In this document: one piece after another, positions 8,023 to 16,983 of the stretch
How the letters are laid out: every line of letters begins with the position of its first letter
Numbering within the stretch: position 1 is the stretch's first letter
Origin: Alphaproteobacteria bacterium
GTDB lineage: Bacteria; Pseudomonadota; Alphaproteobacteria; JAUHZC01
DNA: 64,000 nt
Direction of reading: 5' to 3'
NCBI GenBank assembly: GCA_030425805.1
Contig: JAUHZC010000001.1
Location: forward strand, 62,001 to 126,000
Made by a program: the position numbers and the translations under genes
Notes under the pieces: model-generated
The model's database searches: none
The model's input: only the letters and a program-made list of their open reading frames with translations
Told to the model about the DNA's origin: nothing

Positions 8023-9876
8023 ATGAGCACAGTGCATGGTACGACAGTCATCAAAGGTTATGTGAAGACACTTCCCCTCACACCAGGGGTGTACCGGATG
8101 CTGGATGAGCAGGGAAAAATTCTCTACATCGGAAAAGCCAAATCTTTGAAAAAACGGGTGAGTAGCTACACCCATTTTCAAAAATTACCGAATCGTATTC
8201 AGCGGATGGTCTCTCTGACCCGGGGTATGGATTTTATCTCGACCCATACCGAGGTGGAAGCCTTGATGCTTGAAGCCAATATGATCAAAAAGCACAAGCC
8301 TCCCTTTAATGTGCTTCTGAGGGATGGAAAATCCTATGCTCAGATCTTTATCTCGGATCACACTTTTCCCCGTGTGACTCGGCATCGGGGAGCAAAGAAA
8401 TTACAAGGCCATTACTTTGGCCCCTTTGCTTCAGGCCGGGCCATTCGGGAAACGCTAACCTTGATTTATAAGGTTTTTAAACTCCGCAATTGTGCTGATA
8501 CAGATTTTGCAACCCGCTCTCGGCCTTGCTTGCAATATCATATCAAGCAGTGCACAGCTCCTTGCGTCGCATATATTTCTGAATCTGATTACCAGGAAAA
8601 TGTGAAGCATGCTCTTGGGTTTTTGGGAGGACAGCGGCAAGAAGTGCTGAAAACCTTACAAACCCAAATGAAAGGAGCTTCTGCTAAGAAAGATTATGAG
8701 CAGGCAGCCCTGTTTCGGGATCAGATCCGGGCTCTTTCAGATATTCACGCCAAACAAAACATTAACCTGAACTGTGTTCACGATGTGGATCTCATTGGTG
8801 TGGCAGAGGAAGGAGGGCGTTTCTGTATCCAGGTCTTCTTTATCCGTGGAGGCAGTAATTACGGGAATCACGGCTACTTTCCAGCCCATACTGAGGGACG
8901 GACAGCTGCAGAAGTCCTGAGTGCCTTTCTTATCCAATTCTACGAAAAAAATCAGGAAATTCCTCCTGAAATTCTCTTGTCCCATGAGCCGGCAGAGTTT
9001 GCTCTGGTAAAGGAAGCCCTGGCAGAACAACGTCTTACTTTGGCTGAGGGGCGTAGAGTCGCACAGCTCAAAATGACGATTCCAAAGCGGGGAGAGCGAC
9101 AGGAACTGACAAAACATGCAATTCAGAATGCAAAAGATGCCCTGAATCGGAAGATGTTAGAGCAGGCTTCTCAGCGGACATATTTGAGAAAACTCCAAGA
9201 ACTCTTCAATTTGGAAGTGCAGCCGGAGCGGGTTGAAGTTTATGACAATAGCCATACCCAGGGCTCTCAGGCCCTTGGAGCCATGATTGTCGCAGGGCCG
9301 GAAGGGTTCGAGAAAACGGGCTATCGGAAATTTAATATTAAGTCAGAAGAGCAGACCCCAGGGGATGACTATGCCATGATGCGGGAGGTCATTCATCGCC
9401 GGTTTCATGGAGCAACAGAAGGTTTCCCCGACCTCCTTCTGATTGATGGCGGGAAAGGGCAGCTTAGTGCTGTTTGTGAGACGCTTCGAGAGATAGAAAA
9501 GGCTCACCTTATTCCTCGTGTCGTGGCAATTTCTAAAGGGCCAGACAGGAATGCAGGCCGGGAGGATTTTCATCAGGAGGGAAAGACGTCCTTCCAATTG
9601 CCTGAAAAAGATCCAACTCTTTATTATCTTCAACGCTTGCGGGATGAAGCACACCGCTTTGCAATTTCAGGTCATCGGGCCCGGCGTACGAAAACCCTGG
9701 TGACATCAAAGCTTGATGAGATTCCAGGGATTGGTGCCAAGCGGAAGAAGGCTCTGCTTCAACATTTCGGATCTGCGAAGAATGTGGAGCGAGCAGCTGT
9801 GAAAGAATTAATGCGGGTGGACGGTGTGAGTAAAGCCCTTGCCCAGGAGATCTACGACTTTTTCCATGAGGGGTGA
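8023..9876 (+). CDS. uvrC: UvrABC excinuclease subunit C
   Basis: It makes both incisions around a lesion during nucleotide excision repair, acting with UvrA and UvrB. The 617 residues show the N-terminal GIY-YIG nuclease (GVYRMLDEQG, ILYIGKA), the Cys-rich linker (RPCLQYHIKQCTAPC), the UVR helix (KKDYEQAALFRDQI), the RNase H-like C-terminal nuclease (VYDNSHTQG, LLIDGGKGQL, HRFAISGHR) and a terminal double helix-hairpin-helix (IPGIGAKRKKALL and DGVSKALA). Length is normal. The stop lies five bases from the convergent rsmE stop. Confidence 0.98.
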   Translation: MSTVHGTTVIKGYVKTLPLTPGVYRMLDEQGKILYIGKAKSLKKRVSSYTHFQKLPNRIQRMVSLTRGMDFISTHTEVEALMLEANMIKKHKPPFNVLLRDGKSYAQIFISDHTFPRVTRHRGAKKLQGHYFGPFASGRAIRETLTLIYKVFKLRNCADTDFATRSRPCLQYHIKQCTAPCVAYISESDYQENVKHALGFLGGQRQEVLKTLQTQMKGASAKKDYEQAALFRDQIRALSDIHAKQNINLNCVHDVDLIGVAEEGGRFCIQVFFIRGGSNYGNHGYFPAHTEGRTAAEVLSAFLIQFYEKNQEIPPEILLSHEPAEFALVKEALAEQRLTLAEGRRVAQLKMTIPKRGERQELTKHAIQNAKDALNRKMLEQASQRTYLRKLQELFNLEVQPERVEVYDNSHTQGSQALGAMIVAGPEGFEKTGYRKFNIKSEEQTPGDDYAMMREVIHRRFHGATEGFPDLLLIDGGKGQLSAVCETLREIEKAHLIPRVVAISKGPDRNAGREDFHQEGKTSFQLPEKDPTLYYLQRLRDEAHRFAISGHRARRTKTLVTSKLDEIPGIGAKRKKALLQHFGSAKNVERAAVKELMRVDGVSKALAQEIYDFFHEG

Positions 9877-9881
9877 AGAGC

Positions 9882-10568
9882 TTATCTCTTTAGCAGGCTC
9901 AGCAGCATCAATGCTGCCGTTTCAGCCCGGAGTGTTTCCGTTCCAAGATCTATACCTTGTGCTTTATTTTGAGTCGCAAGCCAAGCATGTTCCCTTTCAG
10001 ATAGACCTCCCTCAGGACCAATGAGGACTCCTGTTTGAAAGGGAGAGTGAGAACTTTGAAGGGGATGGCCTGCCTGCAAATCCCCATAGAAAAGCTGCTC
10101 AAAAGGCAGGGTAAAAATTTCCTTGAGAGGGAGAATTTCTCTCACTTCAGGAATAGTAAGTCGGCCAGACTGTTCCGCAGCCTCAACAGACTGTCGGGTG
10201 AGCTTCTCAAGATTAACTTTGCGGATCTGAGTATGTTCTGTGATCACAGGCTGCAAGCAACCAACACCCAGCTCAGTGGCTTTTTCAACGAGGAATCCTT
10301 GCCGGTGCGGCTTGAGAGGAGGGAAGAAAAGAGTCACATGAGCCAGACTTGATTCTTGAAAGGGCTGAGAGACACCTTCAATTTTTAAGAGCCCAGAGCG
10401 TTTGCCCAATTCTTGAATTGTGGCTTGAAGCTCGTCTTCTCTTCCATTGAAAAGTTTCAAGGTTTGTCCAGGCTTGCAGCGCATGACCGTTTTTAAATAG
10501 TGAAAAGGATCACCTGTAAGCTCTACTACATCTTGTGCGCCAGTGAGGGTGGGAAGATAAAGCCGCAT
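9882..10568 (-). CDS. rsmE: 16S rRNA m3U1498 methyltransferase RsmE
   Basis: It methylates N3 of U1498 in 16S rRNA on the assembled 30S subunit. It has an N-terminal PUA-like domain (HYLKTVMRCKPGQTLKLFNG) and a C-terminal SPOUT domain with LVEKATELGV, QSVEAAEQSGR, IGPEGGLSERE and the knot-closing LGTETLRAETAALMLL. I start at ATG 10568; the TTG one codon upstream is less likely. In many alphaproteobacteria it neighbours ubiA or gshA; here it is convergent with uvrC, and the SIMPL gene lies upstream on the same strand. Confidence 0.95.
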   Translation of the reverse strand: MRLYLPTLTGAQDVVELTGDPFHYLKTVMRCKPGQTLKLFNGREDELQATIQELGKRSGLLKIEGVSQPFQESSLAHVTLFFPPLKPHRQGFLVEKATELGVGCLQPVITEHTQIRKVNLEKLTRQSVEAAEQSGRLTIPEVREILPLKEIFTLPFEQLFYGDLQAGHPLQSSHSPFQTGVLIGPEGGLSEREHAWLATQNKAQGIDLGTETLRAETAALMLLSLLKR

Positions 10569-10598
10569 CAATACCTCTGGTTCTTCCAGCGACCTTGA

Positions 10599-11321
10599 TT
10601 ATACCAGATAGAAATTCACAGTCGTGACAATGCGCACGTCTTTTTCAATGCTGCGGGTATCTCCGTAGTTTCGCCCAACATCTTTGATAATAAAGCTTCC
10701 TTGGCGGGCACTGCGGATAGACCCGAGCTTAGCCCCAGCACTATTAGCAAATTCCTCTGCTGCAATGCGGGCATTCTGGTTCGCTTCTTTAATCATTTCA
10801 GGCTTAATGTCGTTTAGCTTGGTAAAGAAGAATTGGGGTTCTCCATTATCAATTTTTATGCCCTCAGGAATGAGGCTGTTCATACTAGAGCGGGCCTCAT
10901 TAATAAGATCCACTTTATCAGTTTCTACAGTGACAGTCCCTGAAAGTTCATAACGTTGGTCGACTAAATCTTGATCCTTGTTACGGAATTCCCGGTAATT
11001 ATAATCAATCACACCTGTTGAGATTTCCCGACGGTCAAATCCAACTTTTTCCAAAAGACTTAGAATTCTGCTTTGGTGAGCTTCTGATGTTTTGTAGAGC
11101 TCAGGGACATCATTCTGTTGAGTGCCAGCAACATGAAACGTGACACGCCAGTGGGCTTTATCTGATTTAACCCGCCGCTCTGCAAGACCACGGGATTCTG
11201 CTGTGTTAATTGCGACCTTGGCGTTATACATGGTTTGGCCAATGAAGTAGCCGCCACCAATCAGTCCGATAGCCACAAGGGCTCCAAAAAATGCGGATGG
11301 TAAAAGTGAGTCTGTTTTCAT
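10599..11321 (-). CDS. SIMPL domain (DUF541) membrane-anchored protein
   Basis: It has an N-terminal signal anchor (PSAFFGALVAIGLIGGGYFIG) followed by a SIMPL domain: SRGLAERRVKSDKAHW, RYELSGTVTVET, EARSSMNSLIPEGI, ANQNARIAAEEFANSAGAKL and a final VRIVTTVNFYLV strand. SIMPL proteins (E. coli YggE type) are periplasmic, assemble into oligomers and are linked to oxidative stress tolerance; the precise role is not known. It lies upstream of rsmE on the same strand with a 30-base gap, so the two may be cotranscribed. Confidence 0.9.
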   Translation of the reverse strand: MKTDSLLPSAFFGALVAIGLIGGGYFIGQTMYNAKVAINTAESRGLAERRVKSDKAHWRVTFHVAGTQQNDVPELYKTSEAHQSRILSLLEKVGFDRREISTGVIDYNYREFRNKDQDLVDQRYELSGTVTVETDKVDLINEARSSMNSLIPEGIKIDNGEPQFFFTKLNDIKPEMIKEANQNARIAAEEFANSAGAKLGSIRSARQGSFIIKDVGRNYGDTRSIEKDVRIVTTVNFYLV

Positions 11322-11465
11322 TCTGGCCTCTCAAAAAGTATCTGCATGTTAGCACGCCATTTGAAAGCAGGAAAGGGAAATGGACGTGTCGGATGTTTGC
11401 TCCTCCTTAACCTTTTTGAAAGTGTGGCGGTTTATAATAAAAAAATATTTTAGAGAGAAAATAAG

Positions 11466-14288
11466 ATGCTTCTGCTTCGATTAAAATTGCTGGCTTTATT
11501 TTTGTTTTTTGGTTTCCAACAAAATGTGTACTCTTCGTCTGCAGGAGGAGGTGCTACATCTTTTCAGCCCAGAGACGCACTAGAAGCTTATGAGCTCTCA
11601 AAGCGTGATCGTTTCTCTAAGAATCTACGAAAAGGAGCTTTGGCAGAAGGACGGGCGAAGGATAGAATCTCATTGGAGGATTATGAGCATCTTAAGGGTG
11701 CATCTGCAGCCCAAGCATCTCTGGCACAAGAACTCCATCAAAAAGGAATTCGTGGAAAAGGCGTAACGATCTGGCTTTTAGAAAACAGCGGTATTAATGA
11801 GCATAAAAAGGTTTCAAGGTATGTGACCCCAGATTCAAACAAACTGCCAGTTTTTGAGTTTACGGAAGCTGAAGATCATGGGACAAATATGGCAAGTCTT
11901 TCCCACCAAATAGCTCCAGAATCAACGCTAGGTGTTTATCATGTCAAAGATTACCTAGTTCATCTCCAGAAAAAAACGGAAGTTGGCGAAGCTCCTGATA
12001 TCATAAATGCTTCTTTTGGATCGGAAAAAACTCTACAGGAGGTGTTTTCTGGCATCTTTGAGCTCTCACCTGATTTTCTACCGTTGCTTGTAAAAGCGGC
12101 AGGAAATAGTGGGGAAAATTTGAGTAAAATCGTTAAGTTTACGGATACAGACCGCATCCTCCGATCCCATCTTCTCTTTGCAGGTAATCTGAGACAGGAT
12201 GGGCGTCCTCGAAAGTCATCAGCTGCCCCTGGAGAGAATCCTGAAATCCAAGCTCGATTTTTGTGGGTAAAATCAGACGATATGCTGGCAGATGGGGGAC
12301 CAAGAGGAGGAGACGGTGTTAACTATATTACTGGCACCTCAGGAGCAGCAGCAATCCTTTCTGGTGCCGCAGCCCTCATTAAGGGCCACTTTCCTACTTT
12401 CACAATGGCCGAAATTTCTGAGATCCTCTTGGAATCTGCTGACCAAGACTTTTTTCAATACTTTGGTGATGGTTACCATGCTGTGCATGTTGTGAGTGAG
12501 GCGAGTCCTGAAAAAGCAGCTGCCCCAGGTCTTGCAGCAGCTGGTGGCGGTGGCGGTGCACCTGCAGGCCGTGTTCATGTCAAGGAGGCTGTTTTTGATC
12601 CAGCGATCTACGGAAAGGGCGTTCTAAATCTAAGAAATGCTCTTATTTATGCTGATTTTAAATCAAAAACCATGTCCAAAGCTTCTCCTGCTGAAATTCG
12701 GGAAGCAATGTTGGGTGTGATCAAGGAAAAGGAAAACCAATCAAAAGGTAAAATTCGTGAATGGCTTATGACGCGTCTTGAGGGAGAAGAGGGGCATAGA
12801 CGTCTGCCTAAGCTTAATAAGCCTCTACCTCTTGTCCCAGATGCTAAGCTAGCAGGGCGTAAGTACGCTAAAGCTAAGGGGACCCACAAAGGAGCTGTGA
12901 TTCCCGAGCCAGATCCAAGGGAAGCAGGGAAACTGGAGGGGTTTGTCTATGATGGCCCGGAAGAATCTGTGGATCCAGCTAAGTTGCGAGAGCAAAGGAT
13001 TCAAGAAAAATGGAAAGCTCTTCCACTCTTTGAGAGGCTTAAGCAAGATCCTTCAAAAGCAGTTTATGAGGCAATTGAAAAAGCTGATTCCATGACATTT
13101 GAGGCTTTTGTGCAATGGTTTAATGACAATCCAGAAGCCTTTGCTGCAAATTCAAAATGGAAAATTTATTGGAAAGGCTGGTCAGGCCCCGAAGAGGCTG
13201 AAAGGAATTTACTTGGGCATATTTTGGAACAAAGCAACACCCCGAAGAAAGATGGAAAAGGTGGGGAATTCGATTATAGAAGTACAATTGCTGTTGAAGA
13301 AAAGATATTAAATGGATTACTTGTGGATTATACACCTATCCAACTGCCTCTCTTAAACCAACTTATGAAAGAAAAAAAACCAGGTACTTTTGGGGCCTGG
13401 GTTGGACTCTTAGAGCGGCTTGTTACATTACCAGAGTCAATTGTGTCAAAAGAAAACCAGCTAGACTATTTAAGGGGAGCTGTATCACAAGGGAGCTCTC
13501 CTGAAATCGCCCGCATTTATATGTCTATTGAGGACCTTGATCCTCGTGAGACCATTCGGAGAGATTATGGACCTGCTACGCCCTTTATTCATATTGCTGT
13601 AGAAGCTGGCGTGCCGCTAGATGAACTTCTCAGCCATTATGAAGAGCGTGGTTATGGTAGAGCTGATTTGTTAAACCTGAAAAGTACTGGGGGAGAAAAC
13701 CGAGGAAGTACGGTTAGTACATTTGGTCTCCACCTTGACAAAATCTATACGACTGAGGACCTTAAGAAGGTTGTTGATAAATATATTGCTCAGGGTGCGG
13801 TTTTCTCAAGCGACATTCTGCAGTCATGGACACTTAATCATGTGCTTTTGCCGTTTCCTGCATATGAATCCCATAAGGATGAAGGAAATTATGTTTCTGA
13901 GGCGTCAATTCGAGAGAATTTTATGAAGCTTAAAAGAAATGCCTTTATCCTTGACTACCCAGGATTTAGTTATGAAGTTTCCAGTGATCAGCTTGGCCTT
14001 TATCCTATTCCTGTGACTCGTTATCTTGAAGGTAAAAAAGCAAGTAGCTCAGAGGAGTGGACCAAAGTTGCTGATGAAGCATGGAGCATATTCGAGGCTT
14101 TCCTGAGAGAAAATGGTGATTCAACTGCCAAGATGTATCATTACGATCGTACGACAGGCAGAGGAGGGGATATCTTCAGGCCCGTTCGCCTTATTCTTGA
14201 TGGGAAAACATATTATTACCGACAGTTTAATGACTGGAAAGCCCCAGAAAGTGCTGGCGGAGGCGCTGGTGGAGGTGGGGCTTCCTAG
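11466..14288 (+). CDS. Large exported subtilisin-like protein with altered catalytic Asp
   Basis: A signal peptide of about 23 residues precedes a degenerate S8 peptidase domain (about 85-340). The His motif (DHGTNMAS, H138), the oxyanion-type AAGNSG (N214) and the Ser motif (ITGTSGAAA, S292) are recognisable. The Asp motif normally reads D-S/T-G; here it is LLENSGI, placing Asn107 where the catalytic Asp should be. The usual Pro after GTSMAA is also missing. The domain may be a weak peptidase or a pseudopeptidase. Gly/Ala linkers (about 355-370 and the C-terminal 15 residues) frame roughly 500 residues of unknown helical sequence, including one ankyrin-like stretch (TPFIHIAVEAGVPLDELL). A MEROPS search and a fold prediction would settle the triad. 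Confidence 0.8.
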   Translation: MLLLRLKLLALFLFFGFQQNVYSSSAGGGATSFQPRDALEAYELSKRDRFSKNLRKGALAEGRAKDRISLEDYEHLKGASAAQASLAQELHQKGIRGKGVTIWLLENSGINEHKKVSRYVTPDSNKLPVFEFTEAEDHGTNMASLSHQIAPESTLGVYHVKDYLVHLQKKTEVGEAPDIINASFGSEKTLQEVFSGIFELSPDFLPLLVKAAGNSGENLSKIVKFTDTDRILRSHLLFAGNLRQDGRPRKSSAAPGENPEIQARFLWVKSDDMLADGGPRGGDGVNYITGTSGAAAILSGAAALIKGHFPTFTMAEISEILLESADQDFFQYFGDGYHAVHVVSEASPEKAAAPGLAAAGGGGGAPAGRVHVKEAVFDPAIYGKGVLNLRNALIYADFKSKTMSKASPAEIREAMLGVIKEKENQSKGKIREWLMTRLEGEEGHRRLPKLNKPLPLVPDAKLAGRKYAKAKGTHKGAVIPEPDPREAGKLEGFVYDGPEESVDPAKLREQRIQEKWKALPLFERLKQDPSKAVYEAIEKADSMTFEAFVQWFNDNPEAFAANSKWKIYWKGWSGPEEAERNLLGHILEQSNTPKKDGKGGEFDYRSTIAVEEKILNGLLVDYTPIQLPLLNQLMKEKKPGTFGAWVGLLERLVTLPESIVSKENQLDYLRGAVSQGSSPEIARIYMSIEDLDPRETIRRDYGPATPFIHIAVEAGVPLDELLSHYEERGYGRADLLNLKSTGGENRGSTVSTFGLHLDKIYTTEDLKKVVDKYIAQGAVFSSDILQSWTLNHVLLPFPAYESHKDEGNYVSEASIRENFMKLKRNAFILDYPGFSYEVSSDQLGLYPIPVTRYLEGKKASSSEEWTKVADEAWSIFEAFLRENGDSTAKMYHYDRTTGRGGDIFRPVRLILDGKTYYYRQFNDWKAPESAGGGAGGGGAS

Positions 14289-14389
14289 TCTTTACCTCCT
14301 CTCTTATGGAGAGAGGCAAAAGGCTAATCTGTCTTTACTCCTGAAAAAGGCTCTGGTAGTGTCGTGGAAGTCTTTTGATAGGGAAGGCA

Positions 14390-15391
14390 ATGGAGAGCGC
14401 TCCAAAGAAATTGAAACCAGTAAACAAAGGAAGAGGGAACTCCCGGGCTCTTCCAAAGAGGCCACCTGTTGTTCTTAACCTTACGCTTGTTTCTTTTATC
14501 CTACTTTTAAATATCTTCTACTTATTTGTTATTCCTATTTGGCTCTATCCCCAAAGTTCTTGGTGGGCACTAACCGCAATTCCTTTTGTATTCTCCACAC
14601 CCCTCCAGTGGGCTCTGATTCATGAGGCTGTGCATAAAATGCTTCATTCAAACCGTAACCTGAGCTATTGGCTAGGGCGGGTGCTGAGCTGGTTTTTATT
14701 TGCAAGCTTTGAAGTTCTCCAATTTGGGCATCTTATGCACCATCGCTTTAATCGAAAGATTGATGCAGAGTGGTATGATCCAAAATCTTGCTCCAAACTT
14801 CACTTCTACACTCAGTATTATTGGTACCTTTTTATTGGCGTGTATATCAGTGAAGTTTTTGGCACCTTTATCCTGGGCTCAGTTCCAGAGCGGGCAATTC
14901 GCTGGATTGCTCCCCGAGCTGCTACAAACCATGAGGGAAAACCCTTTCGCGAGCTTGCCCAGCTGGCGGAGCAGTTCTTTTGCCATCCTAAGCACCTTGC
15001 TCGTTTGCGGGGAGACACCCTTGCCATTATTTGTCTCTTGATCACCATTTTCTGGGTTGGTCAAGAAGGGTGGCTTTTCTTGCTCTTGACTCTTCTAGCA
15101 CGGGGATTTTTCATTTCTTTCCATGATAATGTGTATCATTACGCAACCCCTCTGGAGAACACAGTGCCGGCAGTAGAAATGCAAGCACCATCACTTCTAA
15201 CAAAATGGATTTTGAACTTTAATTACCATTTTACCCACCACATGCACCCAGATGTGCCGTGGGTTCACTTGCCAGCTATTCATGAAAGAAAAAGGTATCC
15301 ATTTGAGGGAAGTCTCCTGAAGTCTTTGATGAGACAAGTTGCTGGGCCTCAAGTTTTGCCTGAGGAATCAGAGGGAGAGGAGCCAAAATAA
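14390..15391 (+). CDS. Membrane fatty acid desaturase family protein
   Basis: An integral membrane di-iron enzyme of the desaturase/hydroxylase superfamily. The His boxes are visible: HEAVH (about 84), HLMHHRF (about 112), HDNVYHY (about 248) and NYHFTHHMHP (about 280), separated by hydrophobic segments. Members insert a double bond or hydroxyl in acyl chains or carotenoids; the substrate cannot be read from sequence. I chose ATG 14390, just after AGGGAAGG, over a TTG at 14375. The gene follows the large subtilase-like gene by about 100 bases containing a short GC hairpin. Confidence 0.85.
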   Translation: MESAPKKLKPVNKGRGNSRALPKRPPVVLNLTLVSFILLLNIFYLFVIPIWLYPQSSWWALTAIPFVFSTPLQWALIHEAVHKMLHSNRNLSYWLGRVLSWFLFASFEVLQFGHLMHHRFNRKIDAEWYDPKSCSKLHFYTQYYWYLFIGVYISEVFGTFILGSVPERAIRWIAPRAATNHEGKPFRELAQLAEQFFCHPKHLARLRGDTLAIICLLITIFWVGQEGWLFLLLTLLARGFFISFHDNVYHYATPLENTVPAVEMQAPSLLTKWILNFNYHFTHHMHPDVPWVHLPAIHERKRYPFEGSLLKSLMRQVAGPQVLPEESEGEEPK

Positions 15392-15397
15392 TAAGCT

Positions 15398-15967
15398 CTA
15401 CAAAACTTCCACAATCCTGGAAACAAGGTTGTGGACATCTTCTTGATCAGAGTGAAGCTCAAGATCATAGGTTTTTCCTTCATGAACAAGGAGGTTCAAA
15501 ACTCTGGCGGCTCCTAGCATCCGATCGCCCCGGGCTTTTTCCCTTTGTTCTAGAGTTTCTGTCTTAGCCTTAAGGCCTACAAAAAGAGAACGATAGGGTT
15601 TGAGAAGTGTTTTCCAAGTCTGAAAATTCTTGGGATCAAGACAAACCTCATCAACAATGACATTAACGCCGGCATCTAGCATGCTCAGAGTCATTTTTTG
15701 CAGAAGTTCTTCTGTCTTATGAGCAACATCTCCCATCTGAAGCTCAGCAAGAGGAATGCCTTTTGCATCTTGGGTGCACTTCCACCAAAACCCACGTTCT
15801 GCTATGCCGCCAGTCCAATCATTCAGTTTTTCTGGCATCATGCCGATGACTTTATCAATACCGATTAGAAAATAAGGCTCTTCTAAATGACTCTGCAAGG
15901 CTTTGGCAATGGTGGTTTTTCCACTACTGGATGGTCCGTTCAGAAAAATAACACGAGGGGAGGGCAT
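15398..15967 (-). CDS. Chloramphenicol phosphotransferase-like P-loop kinase
   Basis: A small (189 aa) P-loop protein of the CPT family. Visible motifs are the Walker A FLNGPSSSGKTT (about 8-19), IGIDKVIGMMPE, the Walker-B-like VIVDEV, and the family tail with E-x-REKARGDR and GKTYDLELH. The Streptomyces founder phosphorylates chloramphenicol, but most relatives have unknown substrates, so resistance is only a possibility. It is convergent with the desaturase gene with a six-base gap. Confidence 0.8.
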   Translation of the reverse strand: MPSPRVIFLNGPSSSGKTTIAKALQSHLEEPYFLIGIDKVIGMMPEKLNDWTGGIAERGFWWKCTQDAKGIPLAELQMGDVAHKTEELLQKMTLSMLDAGVNVIVDEVCLDPKNFQTWKTLLKPYRSLFVGLKAKTETLEQREKARGDRMLGAARVLNLLVHEGKTYDLELHSDQEDVHNLVSRIVEVL

Positions 15968-16009
15968 GATGGTCCTGCTAACTTTTTGAGAAGAACGTTA
16001 ACAGATTTC

Positions 16010-16402
16010 TTATTTCCCTGAAAAGATTTGTTCTTTCTTTTTTTCAAAAGGCCGTGCGTCATAAAAAAGCTCAATTCGAGAAATGAGATGATCTTTGAAA
16101 TCCATGAGAACAGCTGCCCGGAGTATCCCAATAGAACCCGGAAACATAAAATCGTAGGCTAGCATGATTTGATTCTCATCGCTGAATTTAGACCGAATGG
16201 TTATATCTCCCAGCAATTGCTTGAGCTTTTTTGCTCCATCAATGATTCCTTCGGGTCCAGACATTTCGGCAAGAGGGCCAATAAATTTAACTTCTGGATG
16301 AAGGCACTTCTCCATACCCTCAAAGTCTTCCTTTAGGAGGCATGCGTAATATGTTTCTGCAAGAGTAAGGTTTTTGCTTTGATCTTGAGGTGTTGTCTTC
16401 AT
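16010..16402 (-). CDS. SnoaL/NTF2-like protein
   Basis: A 130-residue single-domain protein with the cone-shaped NTF2-like pattern: an N-terminal helix (LTLAETYYACLLKEDFEGME), CLHPEVKFIGPL, a middle helix and final beta strands ending RIELFYDARPF. The family covers small-molecule isomerases and unknown binding proteins. It is transcribed divergently from a MarR regulator across a palindromic site, so it is very probably that regulator's target. Confidence 0.8.
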   Translation of the reverse strand: MKTTPQDQSKNLTLAETYYACLLKEDFEGMEKCLHPEVKFIGPLAEMSGPEGIIDGAKKLKQLLGDITIRSKFSDENQIMLAYDFMFPGSIGILRAAVLMDFKDHLISRIELFYDARPFEKKKEQIFSGK

Positions 16403-16420
16403 TCTTTTTCTCCATTATAA

Positions 16421-16436
16421 TATCAGTGTACTGATA
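16421..16436. promoter_or_regulatory. Palindromic MarR-type operator
   Basis: TATCAGTGTACTGATA is a 7+7 bp inverted repeat around a GT centre, with near-symmetric AT flanks. It lies between the divergent SnoaL-like and MarR genes. A further CTGATA-like half lies just before the marR start. Size and position fit MarR family operators. Confidence 0.65.
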
Positions 16437-16457
16437 ATATAATATAAGGACCCTGAT

Positions 16458-16892
16458 ATGTCAAGTGATCAAGATAGAGCGGCCCACAGTTTTGGATATA
16501 TCCTGAAGCAGGCCCAGCATATTTTGAGGATTCATATGGATGAGGCTCTTAAACCTCTTGGCCTGACAACACCTCAATATGCAGTCCTTTCCCAATTGGA
16601 ATCTTGTCCTGGTATTTCAAATGCAGCTCTCGCGCGAGCTTCTTTTTTAACGCCTCAAACGATGCATGGAATTGTTCTAAACTTGGAGAAGCGTGATTTT
16701 GTACGTCGGGAACAAGATCCACACCATGGACGCATTCTGAGTGCCACGTTGACAGAGCAAGGGAGGGAAGCTGTGAGCAAGGCCCACAAGCTTGTCGAAG
16801 ACGTTGAGGCTAAAATGATGGGAACACTCAACCAGGAGACTCAAGATTACCTTCGTACTTTGCTTACAGAATGTACTGAGAATTTGAGATAG
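16458..16892 (+). CDS. MarR family transcriptional regulator
   Basis: A 144-residue winged helix-turn-helix repressor. LGLTTPQYAVLSQLESCPGIS, the recognition helix region (FLTPQTMHGIVLNLEKRDFVRR) and the wing with DPHHGRILSATLTEQG are all clear. MarR proteins bind as dimers to palindromes of about 16-20 bp and release on binding a small ligand. The start at 16458 follows AAGGA. The palindrome at 16421-16436 probably controls both this gene and the divergent SnoaL-like gene. Confidence 0.93.
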   Translation: MSSDQDRAAHSFGYILKQAQHILRIHMDEALKPLGLTTPQYAVLSQLESCPGISNAALARASFLTPQTMHGIVLNLEKRDFVRREQDPHHGRILSATLTEQGREAVSKAHKLVEDVEAKMMGTLNQETQDYLRTLLTECTENLR

Positions 16893-16905
16893 GTAGGGTT
16901 TCTCT

Positions 16906-16976
16906 GTCATTCCGGGCTATGACCCGGAATCCATTTGCTTTATGGATCGCCACAGGCCTTTGGCCTTCGCGATGAC
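16906..16976. repeat. Dispersed palindromic intergenic element, copy A
   Basis: It contains ATTCCGGG-CTATGA-CCCGGAAT (8 bp stem) and AGGCC-TTT-GGCCT, all bounded by GTCAT and ATGAC. It sits between the convergent marR and rarA genes and may serve as a bidirectional terminator. The first hairpin recurs at 43171-43192. Confidence 0.7.
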
Positions 16977-16983
16977 AATGATA

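Noticed and set aside
14298-14316. CCTCTCT-TATGG-AGAGAGG hairpin after the subtilase-like gene
   Set aside because: No T-run follows, so it is not called a terminator; it may be a chance hairpin or a weak attenuator.
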